From a bacterium (GTDB lineage: Bacteria; Bacillota_I; Bacilli_A; RFN20; DUOZ01): 35,604 nt of DNA. Shown here piece after piece: positions 9,655-17,150 of this stretch. Each line of letters opens with the position of its first letter. Within the stretch, counting starts at the first letter, position 1. The position numbers and the translations under genes are program-made. The stretch lies in the NCBI GenBank assembly GCA_012838555.1, contig DUOZ01000100.1:1-35604 (forward strand), in the 5' to 3' direction. The notes under the pieces were generated by a model. The model saw only the letters and a list, made by a program, of their open reading frames with translations, was not told the DNA's origin and ran no database searches.

Positions 9655-10514
9655 GATTGTTTACCCCCTTTATTTAAGGCAATTTCATCAGCTAAGGTTT
9701 TAACATCCTTAACTTTACCTAAATCAATATCTAAACCTTTTTCAATTAATTTATTCGCAAATGAAAAGACAGTTGGTAATTCTAAATTTAATTCTTTACA
9801 CAACTTAGTATTCTTAAAAATATTAAGCGGTGTATCATAGGCCTTAAGCATGCCTTCACTCATAACAATGACTAATTCACTATATCTTAAAACATAATCC
9901 ATATCATGAGTTACTAAAATAACCGTTATACCTTGTTTATTTAATCTTGAAAATAAATCCATCATTTCTCTAGCTCCACGAGGATCTAATCCTGCGGTAG
10001 GTTCATCTAAAATTAAAACTGATGGTTTCATTGCTAAAATACCCGCGATTGCCACTCTTCTTCTTTGACCTCCAGAAAGTTCAAATGGAGACCGACTTAA
10101 TAACTCTTCATCAATTCCAACAAGTTTTGCAGCATCTTTGACTAAAACATCAATTTCTTCACTTGTTTTACCAAAGTTTTTCGGACCAAAAGCAATATCT
10201 TTATAACAAGTTTCTTCAAAAAGCTGATATTCAGGGAATTGAAAGACAAGTCCAACTTTTGATCTTAATTTTTTAATTTGTTTTAATTTAGAATTAGGAA
10301 AAATTTTGTAATCTTCAACAAATACAGTTCCACTAGTAGGTAATAATAAAGCATTAATATGTTGAACTAAGGTTGATTTACCACTTCCTGTATGACCAAT
10401 AATCGCAGTAAAACTACCTTCTTTAATTTCACAATTTACATCTTTTAAAGCTTCAGTCTTAAATACCGTATTGGGTAAATAAGTGTAACTAACATTTTCA
10501 AACTTTATTGGCAT
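9651..10514 (-). CDS. ecfA2: ECF transporter ATPase EcfA2
   Basis: This 287-residue ATPase of the energy-coupling factor module has Walker A GHTGSGKST, Q-loop LVFQFPEYQLF, signature LSGGQRRRVAIAGILAM, Walker B VLILDEPTAGLDP and H-loop in VTHDMD. The QFPEYQLFE segment and the AGILAM ending of the signature are typical of EcfA2 and distinguish it from importers of other classes. It pairs with EcfA1 and docks on EcfT. It overlaps ecfA1 by 10 nt and ecfT by 4 nt and ends in TGA. Confidence 0.95.
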   Translation of the reverse strand: MPIKFENVSYTYLPNTVFKTEALKDVNCEIKEGSFTAIIGHTGSGKSTLVQHINALLLPTSGTVFVEDYKIFPNSKLKQIKKLRSKVGLVFQFPEYQLFEETCYKDIAFGPKNFGKTSEEIDVLVKDAAKLVGIDEELLSRSPFELSGGQRRRVAIAGILAMKPSVLILDEPTAGLDPRGAREMMDLFSRLNKQGITVILVTHDMDYVLRYSELVIVMSEGMLKAYDTPLNIFKNTKLCKELNLELPTVFSFANKLIEKGLDIDLGKVKDVKTLADEIALNKGGKQS

Positions 10515-11329
10515 AATTCATTCACCAACATTTCTTCACTATTACAATTACTAACTTCTATTTCGTGTTTAGCTAGTTCATTTCTTAATTTATAAACAAA
10601 AGGAATATCTAAATCAATCGCTATTAACTTTTCTTCTTGCAAGAATATATCATTACTATTACCTTGATAATAGATTTCACCTTGATTTAAAACAATAATT
10701 TCATCCGCACCTAAGGCTTCTTCGACATCATGAGTAATTGAAATTACCGTTAATTCTGGATATAATTCCCTCATTTTGCGTGTTAACTCAATGATTTCTT
10801 TTTTACCTTTAGGATCTAACATGGATGTCGCTTCATCTAAAATGACAATTTTAGGTGTCATTGCTAAAACTCCAGCGATGGCAACTCTTTGTTTTTGACC
10901 ACCCGAAAGGAGGGTAGGTTCTTTATCTAAATAATCTTCCATACCTACCTTTTTAGCGTATTCATTAATAATATCATCCATCTTAATTTGAGGGACACAT
11001 CTATTTTCTAAACCAAAAGCAATATCATCTCTAACAGTCGCTCCAATAAATTGATTATCAGGGTTTTGAAAGACAACTCCAATTTTTGAACGAATCTCTC
11101 TTAAATTTTCTTCATTTAAGATAAGACCATCAACAATAATTTCTCCACTTTGTGAAGGCAATAATCCAATGATGAGTTTAGCTAATGTTGATTTACCACT
11201 ACCATTATGACCTAAAATCGCCGTATAACTTCCCCTTTTAATACATAAAGAGATATTTTTTAAAACTTCATCGTTTTCTTCATAAGAGAAAAATAAATCT
11301 TTTATTTCAATAATCATTTCACTCATCAT
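10505..11329 (-). CDS. ecfA1: ECF transporter ATPase EcfA1
   Basis: This is the first gene of the long minus-strand transcript, a 274-residue ATPase with Walker A GHNGSGKST, Q-loop VFQNPDNQFIGATV, signature LSGGQKQRVAIAGVLAM, Walker B IVILDEATSMLDP and H-loop in SITHD. The QNPDNQF Q-loop is typical of EcfA1. Two ATG codons in tandem (11329 and 11326) follow AAGGAGG; spacing of 4 versus 7 nt favours the second slightly, a difference of one residue. The promoter is TTGACA-16-TAAAAT, just upstream. Confidence 0.95.
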   Translation of the reverse strand: MMSEMIIEIKDLFFSYEENDEVLKNISLCIKRGSYTAILGHNGSGKSTLAKLIIGLLPSQSGEIIVDGLILNEENLREIRSKIGVVFQNPDNQFIGATVRDDIAFGLENRCVPQIKMDDIINEYAKKVGMEDYLDKEPTLLSGGQKQRVAIAGVLAMTPKIVILDEATSMLDPKGKKEIIELTRKMRELYPELTVISITHDVEEALGADEIIVLNQGEIYYQGNSNDIFLQEEKLIAIDLDIPFVYKLRNELAKHEIEVSNCNSEEMLVNELCQ

Positions 11330-11353
11330 ATTGCCTCCTTACACAACTACTTT

Positions 11354-11381
11354 ATTTTACTATAAAGAAATTAACTGTCAA
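11354..11381 (-). promoter_or_regulatory. Promoter of the ecfA1 operon
   Basis: On the minus strand a perfect -35 TTGACA (11376-11381) lies 16 bp from a -10 TAAAAT (11354-11359). The start codon is about 25 bp further on. The remaining intergenic DNA up to 11495 has further TATAAT-like boxes but no recognisable riboswitch. Confidence 0.65.
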
Positions 11382-11447
11382 TTAATCTCATCAATATTTT
11401 CACCTGCATAACAATTAATATTATAACTTATACCATCCTTAATTTAA

Positions 11448-11461
11448 ACAATTATAATTGT
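11448..11461. repeat. 14-bp perfect palindrome upstream of the ecfA1 operon
   Basis: ACAATTATAATTGT is a perfect palindrome in the 193-bp gap between cwlD and ecfA1, about 70 bp upstream of the promoter. It could be an operator. In DNA this AT-rich such palindromes also arise by chance, so no function is claimed. Confidence 0.3.
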
Positions 11462-11495
11462 ATGACTTTTCTGTATCATTAATAAAACTTAATCA

Positions 11496-11520
11496 ATAAA
11501 AAAATCCTCACTAGGAGGAA
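11496..11520 (-). terminator. Terminator of the DUF11/cwlD transcript
   Basis: On the minus strand TCCTC, loop CTAGT and GAGGA are followed by seven T. It lies a few bases beyond the cwlD-like stop codon. Confidence 0.8.
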
Positions 11521-11522
11521 CA

Positions 11523-12224
11523 TTAACTTAGCTCTAGATAATTTATAATTCCTTTAATTATTTTATTAACTAAAGTATATTGATAATTTTCATTAGTTAA
11601 CTTTTTACGATCTTGATAATTACTAATAAAACCACATTCAACAATAACACCAGGATAAATTGAATTATTCGTTAAATAATAATCACCACTTTTAGCTACC
11701 TTATTTTTCTTATTTAAATCATTTAATGAATCTTGTAAACAATTGGCTAACAGCTTACCTTTTTCATTTCTTCTATTATAAAAAACCTGAGCACCACTTA
11801 CATTAGGATTAGGAAAATAGTTTAAATGAATACTTACAAATAAATCTGGACTCGTTGAATTAATATAACTAACTCTTTTTCTCATATCTTCATCTTTTCT
11901 GTTTCTAGCATAAAAACTAGCTAAATCATAATCACCATTCCTGCTAATATAAGCAATCGCACCAAATTCAACTAACTTTTCATATAATTTCTTTGCAACA
12001 CTTAAATTAATCTCATCTTCTAAAATTTCTTCCCAAGATGTTCCGTTATCATGACCACCATGACCTGGATCAACAAAAATGACTTTTCCATTTAAAAGAT
12101 AATAAGAATCATTATTAACATTAGCATTTAAATAATACCGATTAAAAGAAATAATAATAGCGAGTAATGTAACTACTACAACTGTAGGATAAGTTAAAAC
12201 TGATAATATTTTTTGTTTATTCAT
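11523..12224 (-). CDS. cwlD: N-acetylmuramoyl-L-alanine amidase, CwlD-like (Amidase_3)
   Basis: This family cuts the amide bond between muramic acid and the stem peptide of peptidoglycan; CwlD itself prepares muramic delta-lactam in the spore cortex. The 233-residue protein has an N-terminal membrane anchor (about 8-30) and an outside catalytic domain. Zn ligands are seen in IFVDPGHGG (His), EDEINLS (Glu) and SIHLNYF (His); the catalytic Glu is in VECGFISN. All are intact. The length matches Bacillus CwlD, but vegetative amidases of the same fold cannot be excluded. A TTG at 12236 is in frame; the ATG at 12224 is preferred since it follows GGGTGA and the upstream stop by 4 nt. It is co-transcribed with the small DUF11-like gene. 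Confidence 0.85.
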   Translation of the reverse strand: MNKQKILSVLTYPTVVVVTLLAIIISFNRYYLNANVNNDSYYLLNGKVIFVDPGHGGHDNGTSWEEILEDEINLSVAKKLYEKLVEFGAIAYISRNGDYDLASFYARNRKDEDMRKRVSYINSTSPDLFVSIHLNYFPNPNVSGAQVFYNRRNEKGKLLANCLQDSLNDLNKKNKVAKSGDYYLTNNSIYPGVIVECGFISNYQDRKKLTNENYQYTLVNKIIKGIINYLELS

Positions 12225-12228
12225 AAAA

Positions 12229-12717
12229 TCACCCAAGAACTTTAATACTAACTAGATTACTAAATTGTTCTAAATTAATTAACATTTCATTATCATAAAA
12301 AGAATAAGTAACTAAGGCTTGCGAAAAAGTTTGATTACTCGAGGAAGGAAATACCTTACACATGAAAACAATATTAATTGTTTCATATGTTGCTAAAGAG
12401 CCTATATAAATACCATTGCGCAAATCACCTTTTTTATAAAGTCGTTTATTAACATAAACCGAGGTGATAATTGGGATTAAATTTTCAGAAAAATTAAAGA
12501 AGACTTTGGTGTTAACTAAAGCTTTTCTTCCTAGATTATGAATATTTAAATTAAAAGTACAAGGTTCTCCTGCATAAGCACTATTTTTAAAACATTCATA
12601 ATCAACCATTAAATTATGACTAAGGAGTTCAACTTCAACATCATTAGAACTTATTTTCCTAATCTTATTAAAGTCCTTATACGTTACAATTGAACGATTT
12701 TTAACTAGTTTATCCAT
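12229..12717 (-). CDS. DUF11-like single-repeat protein without signal peptide (162 aa)
   Basis: I do not recognise a named family member. The middle (about residues 35-120) reads like one DUF11-type Ig repeat: an NLNIHNLGRKAL strand, a VYVNKRLYKKGDLRNGIYIGSL strand pair and a closing YETINIVFMCKVF. The first part, RSIVTYKDF, resembles the tail of a preceding repeat. No signal peptide or membrane segment is seen. The start ATG follows AGAGGTG by 5 nt. The gene is divergent from a larger DUF11 protein and overlaps the cwlD translation-start region, so it probably acts with both. Such repeats usually sit in large surface proteins; a protein this small and apparently unsecreted is unusual. Confidence 0.7.
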   Translation of the reverse strand: MDKLVKNRSIVTYKDFNKIRKISSNDVEVELLSHNLMVDYECFKNSAYAGEPCTFNLNIHNLGRKALVNTKVFFNFSENLIPIITSVYVNKRLYKKGDLRNGIYIGSLATYETINIVFMCKVFPSSSNQTFSQALVTYSFYDNEMLINLEQFSNLVSIKVLG

Positions 12718-12733
12718 ATCGACACCTCTAATT

Positions 12734-12793
12734 AATGATATTAATTACCTAGATTAAAAATGTTAATAATTATTATCCTTATTTAATATCATT
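12734..12793. repeat. Exact 11-bp inverted repeat in the divergent DUF11 promoter region
   Basis: AATGATATTAA (12734-12744) is repeated exactly in inverted orientation as TTAATATCATT (12783-12793), with 38 bp between. The left arm covers the -10 of the leftward promoter; the right arm lies where the rightward promoter should be. This symmetry suggests one regulator binding both sides. Confidence 0.5.
12738..12766 (-). promoter_or_regulatory. Promoter of the small DUF11-like gene and cwlD
   Basis: On the minus strand a -35 TTAACA (12761-12766) and a -10 TAATAT (12738-12743) are 17 bp apart. The -10 lies within the left arm of the inverted repeat. No clear -35/-10 pair was found for the rightward gene, and no convincing sporulation-sigma promoter was recognised on either strand. 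Confidence 0.5.
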
Positions 12794-12811
12794 TAATGAA
12801 GGAGTGAAACT

Positions 12812-13975
12812 ATGGAAGAAAAAAAGCAAATTATCGCTTCATGCGCCTATGCTAGGTATGACTATGAAATCAAAAGTAATGAAAAGAGCGAAAGTCACAC
12901 ACGGTCTAATAATATAGTCGTTGATATAATTTCTCCACAAATTGAATTAGTTAAAACGATTATAAGTCCAATTGAAGTTAACCAAGATTTTCTAACGTAT
13001 AAACTAGTCATTGAAAATGAAGGAAATATTGAAATAACTAATATTGAAGTTTCTAACCCACATAACGATAATTTACTATTTAAAAAAGGATCACTCACAA
13101 TTGATGGAAAATTAACTGATTTTGATATTTTTAAAGGTTTTAATATCTCTAAACTAAGACCTAAACAAAGATTAATTATTATTTATGATTCCATCATTAA
13201 AAAAGATACCCCTACTTATAAAGTACCTAATCTAACAACCTTAAAATATGATTATAAATTAAACGGGGCTCTTATAAGTGAAACAAAAGTATCTAATACT
13301 GTTTATGCTGATATTTTAGTAGAATTAATTACAATTAATAAGACATCAAATAAAAATGTCGCTTCATGTCAAGATTTAGTCACCATTACAACGATTATCC
13401 AAAACTTAGGAAACACTTCTTTAAAAGACATTCATGTTGAAGAATTTGGTAATAACAATTATGAAGTAGTTGAAAATTCTATATTTATAAACGGAATCCT
13501 TTCTAATCAAAAATCTCCAGATATAATTAACATTCCTTTAATTAAAGAAAATTCACAAGTGATTATTACTTATGATATAAGAACACCAAAACCACCACTT
13601 AAGGACGATGAAATTAACATTGAATCAATTTTAACTTATAAAAGTAATAATGAATTAAAATCTATAACATCAAATAAAGTAATTGTTAATATTAAATACG
13701 CTTACTTAGTCGTCACAAAAACAGTCGATAAATTAAAAGCTAGAAGTGGTGAACAATTAACGTATTTAATTGAAATTAAAAACCAAGGAAATGTTAAAGC
13801 ATCTAATATCTTCTTCAATGATATCATCGCAGAAGGGATGAAGTTTATTTATGGCACATTAAAAGTAAACGATGTAATTAAAGGAGATTTAAATCCCACG
13901 ATTGGTTTTTTCTTAGATGATATCGATGCAAGTGAAAGTGTTCTAATTAGTTATCAAGTAGATATTGTTATATAA
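12812..13975 (+). CDS. Three-repeat DUF11 protein without signal peptide (387 aa)
   Basis: Three DUF11-type repeats (roughly residues 43-165, 166-295 and 296-387) are seen, each opening with a lysine-threonine strand (LVKTIISP, ITINKTSN, VTKTVDKL), then a YxxxIxNxGN strand and a gSxxVNG turn. The N-terminus (MEEKKQIIASCAYARYDYE) is polar, with no signal peptide, lipobox, membrane segment or LPXTG sorting motif. DUF11 repeats normally occur in large secreted envelope proteins, so an apparently cytoplasmic copy suggests assembly from inside, as with spore-coat proteins, or an unknown export route. That is inference. The ATG follows GAAGGAGTG. The gene is divergent from the small DUF11-cwlD pair and convergent with rpsI. 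Confidence 0.75.
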   Translation: MEEKKQIIASCAYARYDYEIKSNEKSESHTRSNNIVVDIISPQIELVKTIISPIEVNQDFLTYKLVIENEGNIEITNIEVSNPHNDNLLFKKGSLTIDGKLTDFDIFKGFNISKLRPKQRLIIIYDSIIKKDTPTYKVPNLTTLKYDYKLNGALISETKVSNTVYADILVELITINKTSNKNVASCQDLVTITTIIQNLGNTSLKDIHVEEFGNNNYEVVENSIFINGILSNQKSPDIINIPLIKENSQVIITYDIRTPKPPLKDDEINIESILTYKSNNELKSITSNKVIVNIKYAYLVVTKTVDKLKARSGEQLTYLIEIKNQGNVKASNIFFNDIIAEGMKFIYGTLKVNDVIKGDLNPTIGFFLDDIDASESVLISYQVDIVI

Positions 13976-13978
13976 AAG

Positions 13979-14007
13979 AAAAACGCCAGAGTAATCTGAC
14001 GTTTTTT
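13979..14007. terminator. Shared terminator between the DUF11 gene and rpsI
   Basis: AAACG-C-CAGA, loop GTAA, TCTG-A-CGTTT forms a stem with one internal mismatch, flanked by A and T runs on both sides. It can therefore serve both the rightward DUF11 gene and the leftward rplM-rpsI transcript. Confidence 0.75.
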
Positions 14008-14017
14008 AATAAGCTTC

Positions 14018-14425
14018 CTAACGTTTTGAGAATTGAGGAGCACGACGAGCGCCTTTAAGACCGTATTTCTTACGTTCTTTAGCTCTAGGGTCTCTAGTTA
14101 ACATACCAGCTTTTTTAAGAACTGGACGATAATCTAAACTAGCTTCATTTAAAGCACGAGCAATACCTAAACGGATTGCACCAGCTTGTCCTGTGAATCC
14201 TCCACCTGAAACATTAACACGGACATCAAAAGCTGCTTCTGTTTGAGTCAATGTAAGAGGCTGTTTTAAGTCCATTACTAGTGTCTCATAAGGCATATAA
14301 TCATTAACATCACGGCCATTAACGGTAATTTTACCAGTACCCGGAGTTAAAATGACACGAGCAGTAGATCTCTTACGGCGTCCAAGACCTCTATATTGAA
14401 CTATTGTTTTCTTTCTTGCTGCCAT
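14018..14425 (-). CDS. rpsI: 30S ribosomal protein S9
   Basis: The protein has the S9 hallmark [14 protein letters not shown] near the N-terminus, [19 protein letters not shown] in the middle and the basic tail ending RRAPQFSKR, which reaches the P-site tRNA in the ribosome. A GTG two codons upstream (14431) is in frame, but GGAGG is 9 nt from the ATG at 14425, which starts the normal MAARK sequence. It follows rplM by 13 nt as in most bacteria. Confidence 0.98.
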   Translation of the reverse strand: MAARKKTIVQYRGLGRRKRSTARVILTPGTGKITVNGRDVNDYMPYETLVMDLKQPLTLTQTEAAFDVRVNVSGGGFTGQAGAIRLGIARALNEASLDYRPVLKKAGMLTRDPRAKERKKYGLKGARRAPQFSKR

Positions 14426-14438
14426 TTTCACTTACCTC

Positions 14439-14879
14439 CTACTCAATATCAAGCACTTGTGGATTTTGTGCTGCATGTTTATGTTCATTACCTTCATAAA
14501 CAAAAAGTTTTTTATAAATTTTTCTTCCAAGTCTTCCTTTAGGTAACATACCCCAAACGACTCTTTCAATTAACTCAATTGGATATCTATCAATCATTGT
14601 TCTTGCTGAACGTTGTCTTAAACCACCTAAATAGCCAGAAACATTATAATACATTTTTTGGTCTAATTTGTTATTTCCATTTAAAACAACTTCCTTAGCA
14701 TTAATAATGATTACATAATCACCGCAATCAAGATGAGGAGTATAGAATGGTTTATTTTTACCGATTAAAATTTGTGACACTTGTGAAGCAAGACGTCCTA
14801 AAGTTTTTCCTTTAGCGTCAATTACATACCATTTACGTTCGATTTGATCAGGTTTGATCATAGTTGTTTGACGTTGCAT
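14439..14879 (-). CDS. rplM: 50S ribosomal protein L13
   Basis: This 146-residue protein carries the L13 signatures KWYVIDAKGKTLGRLAS, GDYVIIINAKEV and the internal VWGMLPKGRLGRKIYKKLFVYEG. L13 is an early-assembly protein of the large subunit. The start ATG follows AAGGAGG. A structured leader precedes the gene, suggesting autogenous control. It forms a two-gene transcript with rpsI. Confidence 0.98.
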   Translation of the reverse strand: MQRQTTMIKPDQIERKWYVIDAKGKTLGRLASQVSQILIGKNKPFYTPHLDCGDYVIIINAKEVVLNGNNKLDQKMYYNVSGYLGGLRQRSARTMIDRYPIELIERVVWGMLPKGRLGRKIYKKLFVYEGNEHKHAAQNPQVLDIE

Positions 14880-14952
14880 AATTTTCCTCCTTACTACATT
14901 GTAGTTGTACCGGGGCTACAATAATAGCAATAGTGCCGACTTATATATTATA
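14880..14952 (-). ncRNA. Candidate L13 leader (autoregulatory 5' UTR of rplM-rpsI)
   Basis: The transcript between the -10 and rplM can form a perfect 7-bp stem, ATTGTAG (rc of 14916-14922) with CTACAAT (rc of 14898-14904), around an 11-nt loop containing CCCCGG. It ends just before the ribosome binding site. A further GTAG after the stem could compete for pairing. Bacillota rplM genes carry a known L13 leader family (Rfam L13_leader); I identify this one by position and hairpin only. Confidence 0.5.
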
Positions 14953-14973
14953 ACTTATAATATAAAATGTCAA
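14945..14973 (-). promoter_or_regulatory. Promoter of rplM-rpsI
   Basis: On the minus strand a perfect -35 TTGACA (14968-14973) is followed by AT-rich -10 candidates: TATAAT at 14947-14952 (15 bp spacing) or TAATAT at 14945-14950 (17 bp). This is the strongest -35 in the window, as expected for a ribosomal protein gene. Confidence 0.75.
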
Positions 14974-15004
14974 TCATTTTTGCTCTTATCTACATGTATT
15001 TTCT

Positions 15005-15283
15005 TTAATAATCATAATCTTCTTCTTGAAAGTGTAACTCAATAATTGTGACACCTTTATTTAATAAATCTGGTCTAACATTTCTTACATAAGGAGAATT
15101 AATGATTTCATCACTTTCTCTAATCGCTGTTTTAATTGCATCTCCTTTATTATAACCATGAATAACTCTAACTTCAAAGTCATAATTAAAGTAGGCTCTT
15201 TCGATTGCATATAAAATTCTAGTGATAGCTTTTTCAACACTTAATCCATGAACATTAATTTCTTGAATCTTTGTTTTTTGCAT
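15005..15283 (-). CDS. Small stand-alone Smr-domain protein (92 aa)
   Basis: From the ATG at 15283 the protein is almost only an Smr domain: EINVHGLSVEKAITRIL at the start, then VRVIHGYNKGDAIKTAIRE, the conserved HG-x-G-type motif, and an acidic end EEDYDY. Smr domains (as at the end of MutS2) bind or nick nucleic acids and colliding ribosomes' mRNA in some proteins; the role of single-domain forms is unsettled. A longer in-frame start at 15310 lacks a ribosome binding site. The gene overlaps the end of typA by 29 nt, so it is probably coupled to it. Confidence 0.8.
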   Translation of the reverse strand: MQKTKIQEINVHGLSVEKAITRILYAIERAYFNYDFEVRVIHGYNKGDAIKTAIRESDEIINSPYVRNVRPDLLNKGVTIIELHFQEEDYDY

Positions 15284-17090
15284 TTTCGTGTCGTTTCCTT
15301 TCATTAGCATTTAATATTTTCTTTCTTAAACGAAATGTTTTAGGAGTTATTTCCACTAATTCATCGCTATTAATATAATCAAGTGCACTTTCTAAAGTAA
15401 ATAAGCGTGGTTTCCTTAAGACAACCGTATGGTCTTTAGAAGCTGAACGCATATTTGTTAATTGTTTAGTTTGACAAGGATTTACTGTTAAATCAGTATC
15501 ATAACTATTCTCTCCCACAATCATACCTTCATATACCATTGTTCCAGGTGTAATAAACATCACACCTCGATCTTCGATTTTTTCTAAAGCATAAGCAGTA
15601 GATTGACCGTTAGCCATCGAAATAAGCACACCATTAACTCTTTCACCATAACTAACTCCTTTATAAGGACGGTACTCTTTAAATGTATGAGCGATAATAC
15701 CGTATCCTTTCGTTAATGTTAAAAAATCTGAGACAAAACCAATTAAACCCCTTGAAGGAATGATATATTCAGCGCGAACTTGATTTTCAAAGTTAATCAT
15801 ATTCACTAATTCTGCACCTCTAGGTCCTAAAGCTTCCATAACTCCACCTAGAGATTCTTCAGGTGTTTCAATAAATAAAGACTCATATGGCTCACATTTA
15901 ACACCATCAATTTCTTTTATAATTACTTCTGGCTTTGAAACTTGAAGTTCAAAACCTTCTCGGCGCATATTTTCGATTAAAATAGAAAGATGAAGTTCTC
16001 CTCGACCAGAAACAATCCAAGATTCACTATTAGCAATTCTTTCTACTTTTAAACTAACATCTCTTTGCGTTTCTTTAAATAATCTCTCTTCTATTTTTCT
16101 TGCAGTCAATAAATCGCCATCAAGTCCTGCAAATGGAGAATTATTAGTATAAAAGGTCATTTGCATCGTTGGTTCATCAATATGAAGTTTAGGTAGAGGT
16201 AAATGAACATTTTCTTGATTAATTGTTTCACCGACATTAATATCATCTAAACCAGCAATAGCAATAATATCACCAGCATAAGCTTCTTCAATTTCAATTC
16301 TCTTTAATCCTAAATATCCATACAATTTTTGAATCCTAAACTTTTTAATTGTACCATCTAACCTAATACAATCAACCATTTGACCAACTCTTATTTTACC
16401 TTTAGCTATCCTACCAATCCCAATTCTTCCGACATAGTCATTGTAATCAAGTAAAGCAGGTTGAAATTGTAATGGTGATTCTATATCTATATCAGGAGAA
16501 GGAATTTCTTTAATAATAGTTTCAAAAACCGGATCCATTCCTTCTTTTTGAGTACTTACATCACTTGAATAACTAGAAGTTCCATGTAAAGCCGAAACAT
16601 AAAGAACAGGAAAATCTAACAAGTCATCACTAGCACCTAGATTAATAAATAATTCTAATGTTTCATCTACAGCTTTTTCAATATTAGCATTAGGTCGATC
16701 GACTTTATTAACTATAACGATAGGACGTAATTTAGCCTCTAGTGCCTTTTTTAAGACAAATCTTGTTTGAGGCATGGTTCCTTCATAAGCATCAACTACT
16801 AATAAAACCCCATCAACCATATGCATGATTCTTTCAACTTCACCACTAAAATCAGCATGTCCTGGAGTATCTAAAATATTTATTCGATAATCCTTATAAT
16901 TAATCGCAGTTGTTTTTGCTAATATTGTTATTCCTCGTTCTTTTTCAATCGCATTTGAATCCATTACTCGATCAGCAACTTCTTCATTTTCTCTAAAAGT
17001 TCCTGATTTTTTAAGCAACTGGTCAACCAAAGTTGTTTTTCCATGATCAACATGGGCAATAATTGCGACGTTTCTAATTTTTCTTTCCAT
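15255..17090 (-). CDS. typA: Ribosome-associated GTPase TypA/BipA
   Basis: A translational GTPase of EF-G type that binds 70S ribosomes and helps 50S assembly and growth under stress or cold. G motifs are AHVDHGKTT (G1), ERGITI (G2), DTPGHADF (G3), NKVDRP (G4) and SALHG (G5). The C-terminal half has the BipA-specific SRGLIGFVSDFLTLTKGYG and ANGQSTAYALEKI segments. At 611 residues it has full length. The ATG follows AAGAAGGTG. It lies after the two trhP genes and overlaps the Smr gene. Confidence 0.97.
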   Translation of the reverse strand: MERKIRNVAIIAHVDHGKTTLVDQLLKKSGTFRENEEVADRVMDSNAIEKERGITILAKTTAINYKDYRINILDTPGHADFSGEVERIMHMVDGVLLVVDAYEGTMPQTRFVLKKALEAKLRPIVIVNKVDRPNANIEKAVDETLELFINLGASDDLLDFPVLYVSALHGTSSYSSDVSTQKEGMDPVFETIIKEIPSPDIDIESPLQFQPALLDYNDYVGRIGIGRIAKGKIRVGQMVDCIRLDGTIKKFRIQKLYGYLGLKRIEIEEAYAGDIIAIAGLDDINVGETINQENVHLPLPKLHIDEPTMQMTFYTNNSPFAGLDGDLLTARKIEERLFKETQRDVSLKVERIANSESWIVSGRGELHLSILIENMRREGFELQVSKPEVIIKEIDGVKCEPYESLFIETPEESLGGVMEALGPRGAELVNMINFENQVRAEYIIPSRGLIGFVSDFLTLTKGYGIIAHTFKEYRPYKGVSYGERVNGVLISMANGQSTAYALEKIEDRGVMFITPGTMVYEGMIVGENSYDTDLTVNPCQTKQLTNMRSASKDHTVVLRKPRLFTLESALDYINSDELVEITPKTFRLRKKILNANERKRHENAKNKDSRN

Positions 17091-17115
17091 TTTAACACCT
17101 TCTTATAACTTGGTA

Positions 17116-17143
17116 ATTATAACACCAAATTATTTAGAATAAA
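17116..17143 (-). promoter_or_regulatory. Possible promoter of typA-smr
   Basis: On the minus strand TTTATT (17138-17143), 16 bp, and TATAAT (17116-17121) preceded by TG (extended -10, TGTTATAAT) lie in the 60-bp gap after trhP2. No terminator separates the genes, so read-through from trhP2 is also likely. Confidence 0.45.
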
Positions 17144-17150
17144 AACTTTT

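Noticed and set aside
11382-11447. Riboswitch in the ecfA1 upstream region, or leader peptide beginning ATGCAGGTG
   Set aside because: No known riboswitch core was recognised, the likely promoter lies downstream of this stretch, and the tiny frame has no ribosome binding site.
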